In this document: piece after piece, positions 12,008 to 24,100 of the stretch
How positions within the stretch are numbered: the stretch's first letter is position 1
Layout of the letters: each line of letters opens with the position of its first letter
Made by a program: the position numbers and the translations under genes
Origin: Moringa oleifera
Taxonomy: Eukaryota; Streptophyta; Magnoliopsida; Brassicales; Moringaceae
Assembly (NCBI GenBank): GCA_021397835.1
Contig: JAJFZO010000094.1
Coordinates: 5,556,001 to 5,620,000 of the forward strand
DNA: 64,000 bases
Direction: 5' to 3'
Notes under the pieces: generated by a model
Database searches by the model: none
Told to the model about the DNA's origin: nothing
The model's input: the letters and a program-made list of their open reading frames with translations, nothing else

Positions 12008-13831
12008 TTAGCTCACCACACATGAATGGATATCATTGCATCCACACAACAGCTCCCCATTTAGTCTATCCACAGCCTGAAATGCTCCTCCTCCTTCGCT
12101 CCTCTGCACAAATGAACCAATTGTTCAAAGTTACAATCTAATGTACCCCCCAAAAAATGAAGTATTTAAAAATTCAGACAAATAGATTTTCCGACTATAC
12201 CTTGTAATAATCAACAGCTATGAAATTGGCCCATCGGTTGCTAGCAGCACCGTGACAAGTGCTGAGCATGTTAATAAGGTCCCCAGAATTGTCTCCACAA
12301 GAGAGTAGCTTGATGGGAACAGACCTAAAGTAATTAACCAACACTAACGATTTAGTCTTGTCACTAAGCGGTGATGATTCTCCCCTGTTAGGGCAACTTG
12401 CCGCATGCATGCCACCGTCTCCGTCTACAACAAAACAAAAATATTTTAAATTTTAAAATTTAATTTTTTAATAATCAATATTTAGATTAAATAATTAGAT
12501 TAAAACCAATTTAAAATGCTTACATTGATTTTCGACCATGTAGTTCCATTGGTATGCAATGCCTTCGGATTCTTCTTTGGACTTGATCGATGTGAACACA
12601 ATCAACCTGTGGTTATCGGCAGCCATGTCGCTTACTAGCGGCCAATCTTCGCCATTTTTTGGCATTTTTGAGACAGGAAGCCAGAATTTCATCAATCCGG
12701 CATCAGTGAAAACCTTGGTGAGTCCATTTGGAGATTCAACATAATCTTCTAATATCAACGTGACAATTTCCGTTGGATTTGCTGACAAGAAAGCTTCAAT
12801 TTCCCTGAGAGTTTCCACCGCAGGTCCCTTGGCAAATTAAAGTAGCAATAATTAAAATTAATCAAGTTTTTTTTTCCAAATTATTATGCATCATTGATAG
12901 GATTAATTATAGATTAATTTTACGTACAAATGCGGTATAATCATGACATTTTCATCCGAACGAATGGCATAACCAAATGTCGCCTTGGAAATCATAGGTA
13001 TCCAGCATCAATCCTCTAGCTCCGTTCTATAATTTAACAATCTTAGTTTAATCAATACCGTGAGAAATCTAATTAACCAAAAAGAAGAACATATATAGAA
13101 ATTACAAGAAATACTTTACGAGATGATTAATTAATTATCTTACGTTTAGCTGTTGAGTGATGTTGTCTTCTTGATTGGTAAAGGTGGCCCTAGGGACTCC
13201 CGTGCGAGACGGGTACCCGTCGATGGCATAAGCGTTGTGGGTAGTCAAGAAGGCATACTTGTTGAAAGGGAGGGAATTATTCTGCAAAGATGAACGGAGA
13301 AAATTAGATTAATATAAATAATAAAATAAAAGTTATGATTTTATTTATTTAGTGTGTTAATATCATAAATTATTCAAAATATTTTTATTTAAAAAAATCA
13401 AAAAATTAAATTAATCTTAAAAAAACATAGGTGCATGTTCGTGCGCACGTGTATGTAAGAGCACGTGACTGTGTTGTGTGCACGTGCACACATGCGTGGA
13501 CGGGTGAGAGAGAGAGAGGGGGTACCACGAGCCTGAAGGGGTCGGTGATGGTGGATCGAACACATCTAGAGCCGGAGAAGCCTTGGGGGCAGGAAAAACA
13601 GTAGAGCCCAGCGTCACAGTCTCCATCAGACGAACATTCATCTAGTAGCTGCCAGGGCAATTACACTACGCAGACTAAGAACATGCACACACATATACAT
13701 ACAGAGAGAGATTCTTGAAAAAACTGAAAACACAGACAGACCTTGCAGCCTCCATTAGAGCAACCTGATACAACAACACAGAGAAACGCAGAGGCTAAGA
13801 TAAAAACTACCAAGCTTCGAGGAATACCCAT
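12008..13831 (-). CDS. PI-PLC X domain-containing protein (At5g67130-like), with in-frame stop in exon 4
   Basis: Seven exons on the minus strand: 13831-13742, 13648-13526, 13281-13144, 13026-12928, 12827-12524, 12424-12201, 12103-12008. All have GT-AG borders and sum to 358 codons. The product starts with a signal peptide (MGIPRSLVVFILASAFLC), then a Cys-rich segment (LLDECSSDGDC...CFSCPQGFSGSRC), then the PLC X domain with the two expected catalytic histidines in TTHNAYA (exon 3) and WLCHSF (exon 4). It ends CGCNDIHSC. The family is made of secreted, sometimes GPI-anchored proteins related to bacterial phosphatidylinositol phospholipase C; plant function is poorly defined. Codon 142 (12954-12952) is TGA where the family has Gly (GGA). 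Everything after it is intact and conserved, so this is a recent nonsense change, a pseudogene in the making, or a sequence error. An upstream ATG at 13969 is in frame but gives a worse signal peptide. Confidence 0.85.
13435..13500. repeat. Alternating CA/TG, CACGTG-rich tract in PLC-like intron 2
   Basis: Within the intron between exons 2 and 3 lies a purine-pyrimidine alternating stretch with repeated GCACGTG and TGTGCACGTGCACACATG words, followed by a (GA)n run near 13508-13518. It resembles a decayed (CA)n microsatellite. Confidence 0.45.
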
Positions 13832-13969
13832 GTGGAGACTGCAAGGAGCGAGATTGATTGCAGATTCGACGGTGAAATGAAAGAGAAATGCGAATGGTTT
13901 TTGTCCGTGTCGGGCTGAGAAAACTATGAATAAAAGTTTTCCGAAGAAACAAACAGCGATGATCACCAT

Positions 13970-15550
13970 GCTGAAGAGGGAAGCGAGAGAAAGTGATGAG
14001 ATAGTTGGCTATCTAATCAAAGACAATGACGTCGATAAAACAAGTCAAACGACAAAAGTACAGTCGTGTGGTTAGGAGTTGTTTATATTTTATAAAGCTT
14101 CCTCGCGTGAGGACGAAGGTCCATTGTCCACCATGCATGGTCGCTGCATGTGGCCCACTTTCCAAACGTAAATCTCTTTTAACTTTTTACATGTACTTCA
14201 ATTTTGTTAATTAAGTGATTAAATAATCAATGACATACTTGATTGCCGTGATAGCTTCTAAGTTTTTTATTTTCATTTGTCCTAAGTTGCACCATAATTT
14301 AAAATATCTACATTTTAAAAATGATATTAATTACCTAAATTTACTAAGCTTAAATTTTTGAAAATTAATTTTTATAATTTTTCATCCATATAAATATTAC
14401 TGTTTTAATTTATTTTTTATAAGTGTTATTAATTTGTCTCTTAATATTTTTTTAAGTATAAAATATAAAAAATTAAAAATCTTATGCATTACCAAAAAAT
14501 TGCCCGTTAATTAGTTTATACATATATTAATAAAAATTAATTAATTAACCATCTTGCATGTAAAGTAAAGCACACTTTTCCATTTTATTACATGTATGTG
14601 TAACTTTCTTTTTTGTTATTTTTAAATATAATAATGAAATAAAAAATTAAATTCACTCTCCTTGGGATTCCTATGATAAATTTTCAGTCAAATTCATATC
14701 TTGATAAAAAAATGTATAATATTTTATTTGCCATGGCATTGACTTTGGACTAAGTCCTTGTCAACTCTTTTGATATCCATTTTTAAAACCCATTTATTTT
14801 AATAGGTAAGTTTTGCATAAAGTTTTTGCACTCTAGATCCAATTTTCTTTTATTTATTTGAAAATCTTTTCGGGTTTTAGAATTTGAACAAATTATGCAA
14901 AAGTATAATTCATATGATAATGTCCAACGCAGAAATTAAAATAAATTATTATAAATTTATTTGTACTAGATTTATATATATTGTAGTTACTATTATATAT
15001 TTTATTAATTTTTATAAAATATTACTCAAATATTAAAAAATAAAAAAATTAACATCAACCCTTTGTTTTGATAAGTAACAATTTTTTAACAAATAAATAA
15101 TAAATTTATATCATACTGATAATATATATTCATAAAAAATAAATTTTAATTTATAAATATAAAATAAAGATAGTTTAAGAATAAGATTGTCATTATTCTC
15201 AAATAATTTTATTTTTATTTTATGATATAAATAGTTAAAAAATAATATGTTTCGAATCCCCATTTCGATTCTAGAATTCTGGTTATTATACATTCCATGG
15301 TTGTAATTTTCTTAAAAGAAAATGATTAAAGTGATGAACTTTTTAGTTTTTCTGTTTATTTGTTTTTTGTGGGCTCAACTTTGTTTTCCGTAATTTTACT
15401 TCTTTATTTTATTCGGTTTCTACGAATCATAAGACTGAAACTAAGCCGGGAATGAAAGCTGAATTCAGATAGGTATCGCAATGATTAAAATGGCAGGAAA
15501 ATCCAGTTTCTATATGCAACGAAAGCGTTGGTGTCGCACACGGCTCGCGT
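13970..15550. other. Intergenic between PLC-like gene and MED15
   Basis: The first about 200 bp is probably the promoter and 5' leader of the minus-strand PLC-like gene. The rest, 14.2-15.4 kb, is AT-rich DNA without coding potential. Confidence 0.5.
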
Positions 15551-15555
15551 GTATC

Positions 15556-18172
15556 CTTTATAAGGAAAGCGAGAGACTGAACCCATGCTGGGTATCTCAT
15601 ACCATCTGCTCTCGCCAACCGGAGATAATTCACAGCTCTTACGGGACAGGTTGAAGCTTCAAAACCCTCCACCCGTAATTGACGACAGCCAAGGCGATAG
15701 CGGCTTTCTACACATAATCCTTCTTGGATGTTTCTTTTCTCTGTTCATGCCAGAAGCGAGGAAGATCGTTGCTTCTATCTTCGTCTGCTGTGTAGAAAAT
15801 TGAGGGTATATGATCGAGGCCCTATCTTTTAGAAGTAGTTGATTTACGGCAAGATATGTTAATGTTAGTTTTCTCACAATTCTGAGTCTTTTTCTCTTTC
15901 TTTGCTCCCTTGCTGCAAGGCAGAGATGGGTCTGTTGTGGATATGGGTTTTGTTTTTGAACTATATTGGCATTCCGAGTGAATGTGTGAAATGCATATGT
16001 GCCTTGGGTTTTCAAGCATATTTGTATTACCTGCGTCATTTTTCACTGATGGGTGAGTAAGAACCAAGGTGGTGCCCGCTTGATCGAAATATTGGCGGAA
16101 CGCCCCCTCTTCCTTAAAGAATTTCATATTTGTATCTGCTGTTCATTTTGAAATCCACGACTGTGGATGACTGATATGTAAATCAACCAAATAGATACAA
16201 TTGAGATAAATATTAATATCAATGAGAACATAGCCATGTAGAACAACCACCTAATCTAATTTTCATATCTTTAAGATTGGAAGGCTTCAGTTAACTGATT
16301 CACATGAAGCTCCAACTGCATCTCACTTGGTAATTTCTGCTGCAGTTATGTTGTGGGCTGCATATCAGAAGCTGCTCTTTCTGTCTGATTTTGTTGTGAG
16401 GCCATAAATGATTTTACTTCAGCATTCTTGTTTTGATCTTTATTTGTTCCTCTTGCTACTTGTTTACTAAATCTGTATATGCTTCATTTCCATCTAATTA
16501 TGTGATTACTTTCCTGCCCCTGATGGTTCTCTTTGGTTTCCCACTCTTGGTGTTACCTTTTATCTTTTTGAAACAATGACATAGAAACTGCTAAAGACTG
16601 TCTAAATCATAGGCTTTTTCAGTTTTTGGTTTCTTTCTTGGACCGAAATGGTGGGGCTCCTTCTAGTAATGCTATAAAGCCTAGTGTGAAAAATATGTTG
16701 CTCTTCCAATGAGAGGTGCTACTGCCAGTCAGAACACTTGTTAATAAGGTGGGAAAATGCTTTTTTTTTGCTGGGATCTCGTCCTTCCTTTAGAAATAAG
16801 ATAGTGATTCCCTCCTGGGGCTTTTTAATAAACTCTTTTCTGAAAGTAGTTTCCTTGTCCTTCTCTTTGTCATTGGATATGGACCTCCTTTTCCTGTGCC
16901 GAGTTTCACACCTATTGTGGGAGCTGTCCTTATACAGGCTTTTAAGTCAAGTTCCCGAAATCCTAAAATGGTTTAAAGCCTTTTAGGAAGTTCAAACCTG
17001 AAAGTACTTTCTATGCTGGTATAATCATGAGGTTAGTAAAACGGCGACTATTAGTGTGAATATTATTTAGAAACAATAACTGTAGTTTTAAAATCTTGCT
17101 TGCTGGTGAAATATTTTTTGCTGTCTGTACTGTCAAGTGAAAACACAGAGCTCAGGCTAGGGAACTCTGCTTTTGATAGTTTAGCTATCTAAAAGCCAAG
17201 AGAAAACTGGATAAGTGATGTGCCTAAATCGATGCTTTAGTATAGTGTTACTTGCTTCAGTTTGTATGATGACTTATGAAGAAAATATCATAATGACTAT
17301 GTGTTTTGTTTCTATGCTCTATTTGCTCGTGCGTCAAATGAGCGACTCGAATCTGGAAAAAATTATGAATACCCAAAAAATAATTTGTAGTATTTATTAG
17401 ACAGTATTTGTGGATATAGTAAGGCATTTAAAATATACTCTGCAAACCCTAATTCTAATCTTGTTGATATCATTTCACCTTCGACTGAAAAGGAGAAGCA
17501 CATCGCTGTAGCTACTGGATCATAGTCATAGAAGGGAATTTGAAGTTATCATTGATAAAAAAAAGACAAAGGTAATCGTTGCATTTGCTTCATTTATTTA
17601 TATACTTTTGAAGCTTCCGTGTGCAATACAATTGGTGGAGTCACATTCATTTATATCACCCCAAATCTGGAACTGGACTGTTCTCCAATTCACGCAAATT
17701 GATTGTTGGTAGGTTCGGTCAAGTAGTTGATCATTTTTGTTTTAATTTGGCTGTAAGTTGTTTCCTAATAAGCAGATATGCTAGGCTGGGCTTGTTATGG
17801 TGCATCTTGTTAGCTCTTGGACCAAAGCATATTTGTATTATGTATATCTTGATTGTTTATCTGAAGTACTATATTTTAATGGAATAATGGCACTGTGGAC
17901 TCTTAATACGAGGATCTACTGCTGTGTGTTAATGTTTCACATCTCTCAAATTAGTTTGATGTTCACTTTAAGTCTCTTTGTACAGTGATCAATTGATTTA
18001 AAAAGTTTAAGGAGGTAGCTACCTCCTTTTATTTTCTTTTCTTGTATGCTGATCTATCTTTTTATGATTTGTTTAACTGGGTTTGCCAAGACATGATGTA
18101 ATTGTTTCAAAAAATTATTTACTTATCAAAACCAAAAAAGTTTACATGGTTGATTTGATGTTGTTAGAATTG
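15556..18172 (+). promoter_or_regulatory. Probable MED15 core promoter, 5' leader exon and leader intron
   Basis: CCTTTATAAGG near 15556 is a good TATA box. A less AT-rich stretch follows to about 15810 and reads like a 5' untranslated exon. The next about 2.3 kb is T-rich intron-like DNA without coding frames. An acceptor, TTGTTAG, ends at 18166, six bases before the MED15 start codon at 18173. The transcription start and leader donor cannot be fixed by eye. Confidence 0.4.
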
Positions 18173-21100
18173 ATGGACACCAATAATTGGAAGCCTACTC
18201 AACCAGGTGGAGAACCTGCTGCGGACACAGATGATTGGAAAGCTCAGCTGCAGCCTGATTCAAGACTAAGAATTGTCAACAAGATGTACGTTTTATTTTT
18301 GTTGTTAAAGTTGCTTGCATGAAAATGATCACTATTTGATGCGTTATGTTTCAGTATACGGGTAATGAAATGAGATGTTGATGTAAATGGTTATTAACTA
18401 AAAGAACTTGACTTAAAAGCCTCCATAGAAAAGAATGAGAACTTCCTATAGTTAGTTGTTAAAAATGTGTGAGAAATATCGAACTAACGTTATCTGCTTT
18501 TGACAAGCGTTTCTAATTCTACGTTAAAGCTAATATCAGCTATTGTCCTGTATTTCTTTTTGCCAACTCTTGCATTTGAAAAAGTTGATGTGATTTCATG
18601 AAGATGCATTTTGAAATTATTAAAAAGGCCATCAGCCTGTTCTGTTCTTGCCAGAGCTGGTCTTTGGGGAGCTGATTTGGATATAGTACTTACCTTAAAG
18701 ATTTTCTTTTTCTTTTCTCTTTTCCAATTTCATAAGTGACCCCATCAAGATTTTTTGACCCATCTACTTATGCTGGATAGGCCCGCCCTTCAAGAATCTA
18801 GATTATGTGATCTATTTGGGGATTCCTGTATGTACTTGCCATGATTAAGAAGAAATCTGGTGAGATGGTGGTTTAGTCTCTTTCTTTTGAACTCTAGTTA
18901 AGCTTTATGCACAGTAGTTATAGCTTCAATATTCTGAAGTTTGTATAGTCTCCTGTGACTTTAGTTTTCAGTTTTTATATTTCTATTGAATTGCATTAAC
19001 TTTTATGTGGGCATTATAATCACTTCATTGATTGCGCAATCAGAACATTTTATTAAATGAAGGTTATCCGCTGCTGTTAATAATTTCTAATGCCTGTATT
19101 TGTACATATGTAGAACGGAAACATTAAAGAGGCACCTTCCTTTTTCTGGTCTGGAGGGAATAAATGAACTCAGAAAAATTGCTGTTAGGTTTGAGGAAAA
19201 GATTTACGCAGGTGCCACAAGCCAGGTATCATGAGCTGTGTTCCCTAGTTTTAATGACGTATAAGCAAATAATTATATACCTTTTATTTGTTCTCTAAGT
19301 TCTAGGGAAGTATACCTTTTCTTAAGCATAGCATGTCATTTGTGTGTGTCTGTATTCTTCCTAAATTTGGGTTTGCAAGATGGCCTCTGGTTTGAGTTTA
19401 TCATGTTCTCATATTTCAGTCAGATTATCTACGGAAAATATCTCTGAAGATGCTTACAATGGAGACTAAATCTCAAAGTACAATATCAAATTCTTTGTCA
19501 TCTGTTTCTACTGGCAGTGGCAACAACCCTGCAGATCCAGGTAGTAGCAAGATTACCCACCATTTTGTTCTTTCGATGTGGACGGTTGATGGTATTTGAA
19601 CCTGCATACTGTGCATGTGCATGCACATAACTTTTATTCTAACCATCAATGTTGATAACTTTCCTAATGAGAAGCTTCTATATGTGGCATTTGTGGGACT
19701 ACATCTTGTATTTCTGTATGAAATTGTGAGTGTGGAAGAACTTGAGATAAGGATAAGATCTGTTACCACCCTCCTCCCTTTCAGCAAACAGTGAAATCCT
19801 GCTTACATGATTTAAATAAATCCATTTTAGATGATTTTGTTTGTTATGGTAGTTAAAAGGAATTGACCACGTTTCCATAGCTGCTTTTGCACTTTTTCTT
19901 TACATGTTTTTTTCTGATGCTTGTTCCTCTAATTTGGCCTCTGTTCTTATTCCTTTCTATTTCCCCTTCCTTGATAGGATCTACCAGTATGCAGTCACAA
20001 GTCCAGGGTCAGGGGCAATCACTATTACAAGCTAATCAGTCTCAAGCACGTCAACAGCTGTTATCCCAAAAGATTCAGGGTTCTGTTGGTTTGCCATCTT
20101 CAGTGCTATCCCAGACTACTATCCCCAGTGTGATTGGCCAAAACTCCAACATGCAGAGTATATCTGGTGTTGCACAGAATTCTATGGGGACTGCAATGGG
20201 GCAAGGGGTCTCCTCAAATATGTTTGCCAATTCTCAGAGGCAAATTCAGGGAAGGCAACCGGTTCTTCCTCAACATCAGCAGCAGCAGTCCCAGAATCAG
20301 CAGTATCTTTACCAGCAGCAGTTGCAACAACAACTTCTGAAGCAGAAATTTCAACAAGGAAATCTCCCACATTCACTCATGCCTTCTCACATGCAGCAAC
20401 CACAGCAGCAGCAGCCAAACGTATTGCTGTCTAACCAACTGCAGTCATCTCAATCTGTTATGCAGACATCATCTGTTTTGCAGCCCTCTGTGATGCAATC
20501 CACCCCTCTCTCTGGTCTGCAACAAAATCAACAATCTTCTGTTCAACAGCCAGCACAATCCATGCTACAGCAGCATCCGACAGCAATGCTTCGGCAGCAA
20601 CAGCAGTCACAACAGGCTGCTGGTATTCATCAGCAACAAACACCAATGACGCAGCAGCCAACAGTGCCCCCACAGCAGCAGCAGCAGCTGATGGGTCAAA
20701 GTGCTGCAAGCATACAGCGAAAGCAATTATCAGGGCAACCAAACAGTCTGGGGGACATGCAGCAACAGCAGCAACATCATCAGCAGCAGCAACAGAGGCT
20801 ACTTAGCCAGCAGAATAATCTCCCTAACTTACAGCAGCAACAACAACAACAGCAACTGCAGCCACAGTTAATGGCTCAGCAGAATAACCTTTCAAATATG
20901 CGTCAGCAGCAGTTGGGTCCTCAAACTAATGTGTCAGGATTGCAACACTTGCAGCAGCAACAACAGTTGCTTGTAACCCAATCTGGTAACTCAGGCATGC
21001 CTACTAATCAGCACCCTGTGCACATACTACCACAAACGAATGTACCGCTGCCGCAACAAACACAGCAGGCTGCATCTAGCTTGTTAGCAACTCAAGGGCA

Positions 21101-24100
21101 GCCATCACAGGCACAGCCAACACAGCAGCAGATGATGCCACATATGCAGTCACAGCCTGCTCAATTGCAGCAGCAGTTAGGTTCGCAGCAGCTGCCTAAT
21201 CCTCTGCAACGAGATATGCAACAAAGGATTCCAGCGTCAGGTTCCTTGCATCAACCTCAGAATTTGATGGATCAACAGAAGCAGTTATATCAATCTCAAA
21301 GAGCTCTTCAGGAGAGTTCATCATGTATGTTGTGTCTGTTCAGTTTCCAGTCTTTTTCCTGCTGCATTATTTATGATTTCATCACCACTTATTGAACATC
21401 CGAACATCTGCAGTTTGTCGTATTTTCTCACTGTGGAACTTCTCTTTTTCGACTATCAAAATGCATTCTAGTCAATAATAATTCTTTCATAGTCTTACTT
21501 GATTTATGCATCAAATAACCTGATAAGATGTTCTACTAAATGTTTGTTTTCTGTAAAGATCATACAAAATGTTGGATAAATGTTTGTTTTATAGAGGAAA
21601 GCCTTTTTACTTCCTTTGTTCGTCATCATTTGTTTATTAAATTTTCTAGCTTACTGGAGAACTTTCTAGTTGTTTTATTGCTGAAAGTAAAATCTTTTCA
21701 AATCTCTTTCGTGCTGGAAATGTTCAGTTTTCTTCCCTTTATATTTCTTTTGATCATGGAAGAAGCTCTGCCTTTCTTCAATATGACTACACAGATTTTC
21801 AGTGGTTCGGAGAGAGTTTTAGCCTATAAATTATTAGGGTTGCACTTTTCTTTCCTTCTTATTCTTTCACTGGGCAACCATGTCTTTGCTTCATTTTGGC
21901 TTATATGACATCCGAATGGGGTAAATCTCCTTCTGCTACAATAATCTTATGCAATTTTTGTCTCTTCTTCCTGAGTTGACTCGAAATGTGTACTGTTTTG
22001 TAAATCTTGTAGCATCTCTCGATTCCACTGGCCAGACAGAGAATGCAAATGGGGGTGATTGGCAAGAGGAGGTCTATCAGAAGGTAATCTGGCATGTGTA
22101 TCTGAATGAAGTTTATTCATGATGTACACCTAGAATGAAGAATTAACTCTCGTTCATGCTTTTGTAGGAGGGAAATTTAGGTTTCAGACATAAATGGGTT
22201 TAAGAATGATTTTAAATTGCTGGAAAACGGGGAGAAACACCAATTAGATCCTGTGAATTCCTTTTAATTTTCTTTTTATTTTTGAGTTTTTTTTTTTGGG
22301 GGGGGGGAAACAGTGGCAACCCACTTGATGGATTCCAATAACAAACTTTCATGCCTTTTTAGGATGCAAAGTATGAGTTCATTGTAAAGGAAACAGACAA
22401 AAAAAGAAAAAGAAATGGCCAAGCCAAAATAATTAAAAAAAAAAAAGTTACTCTAGGCCATGTATTTTTATGGAACAAAAAATGAATTTTAAGAGGAAAA
22501 AACTTAAAAATAGGCATTAATCTGATGCGGTGTGACTTCTATAAGGATTAATCTGCTGCTATTCAGTGAAGTGAATTATGACATGGTGAGCGGAAGGATT
22601 CCGCTTATCTTTCCATAGTGGAGACTTCTCATATCTTGATAATTATCCCAGTCCATATAGTTCTGCTTTTTAATTTCAGTGGCTAAATGTTATCTTTGCT
22701 TTATTCTTCACACCGTGAATCATATTCAGTCTATTATGGCAAATACTTCTTTTATGATGCATTGACTGAAATATAGCAGATCTTGGTAGGGCCTTGCAGA
22801 TGATCTTTTCAAACTTTATTTCATAGCCACTGTTAGATGTATGGTCTAGTTAACTTGGTCTTATGCAAGCCTTTGCTTGGTTTGAATGGTTTGTGTTGCA
22901 TAAAGTTAACTTTTAAGATGTATGATTTATTGTAGATCACTCTTCGATAATAGCCGATTTGGGATCTGAATGCTGAAGAGATATAGATGAGTAGGGCAAT
23001 CGTGTACTAGCACACAGAGCAGACAACCATGTCATTTGGTCCTTGGTCTGTGTGCAAGGGGAATTATGATTTCATTTGTGGCGAATGCCACTCTCCTGGA
23101 GGTCCAAAACCCTGATCCTTGTAGTTTCAGTTATTTCCACGGAACTTCAAATTGGTGGCCCTTCATAGTTCATACAGAGTCTTCAAACCTTGTTTCGTTT
23201 TACCATTAATCCCCATTCTTCGACCTTCATACTGCAAGGCATGGGCAGAATTTGTAGGATCCAGATATGTATAAATTCAAGACTCCACTGCAATAATCTA
23301 TGTAGGAAGCGTGGTACAATGTGGCTGTACGTCTCTAATAATTCTTTTAGATGGGCATGCATTCTCCAATTAAATATGCTTCCATAAATGAACTCTTCGC
23401 TTTGTCATCTTTTTTTCTTCCATTCTCCTTTCTGAAGTGCTAAAGCATCAGACTTCTTATTACCTTATTCTGTTAATATAATCATTGTCCCACTGGCTCG
23501 TAGATGCAATAATTTACTTTGATAGAATTTGGTAGCTTAAGGAGCGAAGTGCTTCATCATTGTTCTTTTTGCAGATAAAATCCATGAAGGACAGGTACTT
23601 ACCTGAGCTGAAGGAGATGCACCAAAAACTTGCCGCCAAACTGCAGCAGGTAAGTTGTCTCCTTCTGTATTTCCTCATTTAGGTGCATTTCAGGATACTA
23701 GTTGCACTTGACAACTTTCCTCCATCCATAGAGCATAAGCATATGAACTTGGGCAGACATGTATACAGACAAAAACGCTACTGGCAAAATGACTTGACTG
23801 AACAAAGCTAAATCCTATTGCATTGAATGTGTTCCTTCCACTCTCTTATGCTTCCCTGTGGCTTCTTCATAAGATCTGTGCTCCAACAAGGCATGGCATG
23901 CTTTATAGTTGTATCTGCTTATATTCTTTTTTCTTATATTCGCCAGCATGATGCTCTTCCACAACATCAAAAGTCAGAGCAGCTTGGGAAGCTGAAAACA
24001 TTTAAGACCATGTTGGAGCGCATGATAGCATTTTTATCTGTTCAAAAAAGTAACATCTTACCGCTGTACAAGGAGAAGTTGGATTTTTATGAGGAGCAGA

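Noticed and set aside
13661..13969. Longer N-terminus for the PLC-like protein from ATG 13969
   Set aside because: The extra 46 residues match nothing and hide the clear signal peptide that starts at 13831.
15659..16127. Overlapping minus-strand frames of 101-126 codons
   Set aside because: They lie in the presumed MED15 leader and show no family similarity.
20458..20742. Antisense Ala/Val-rich open frame within MED15 exon 4
   Set aside because: It is the complement of CAG/CAA codon runs and has no independent support.
21540..21908. 122-codon hydrophobic frame
   Set aside because: It lies within MED15 intron 4 and comes from T-rich intron sequence.
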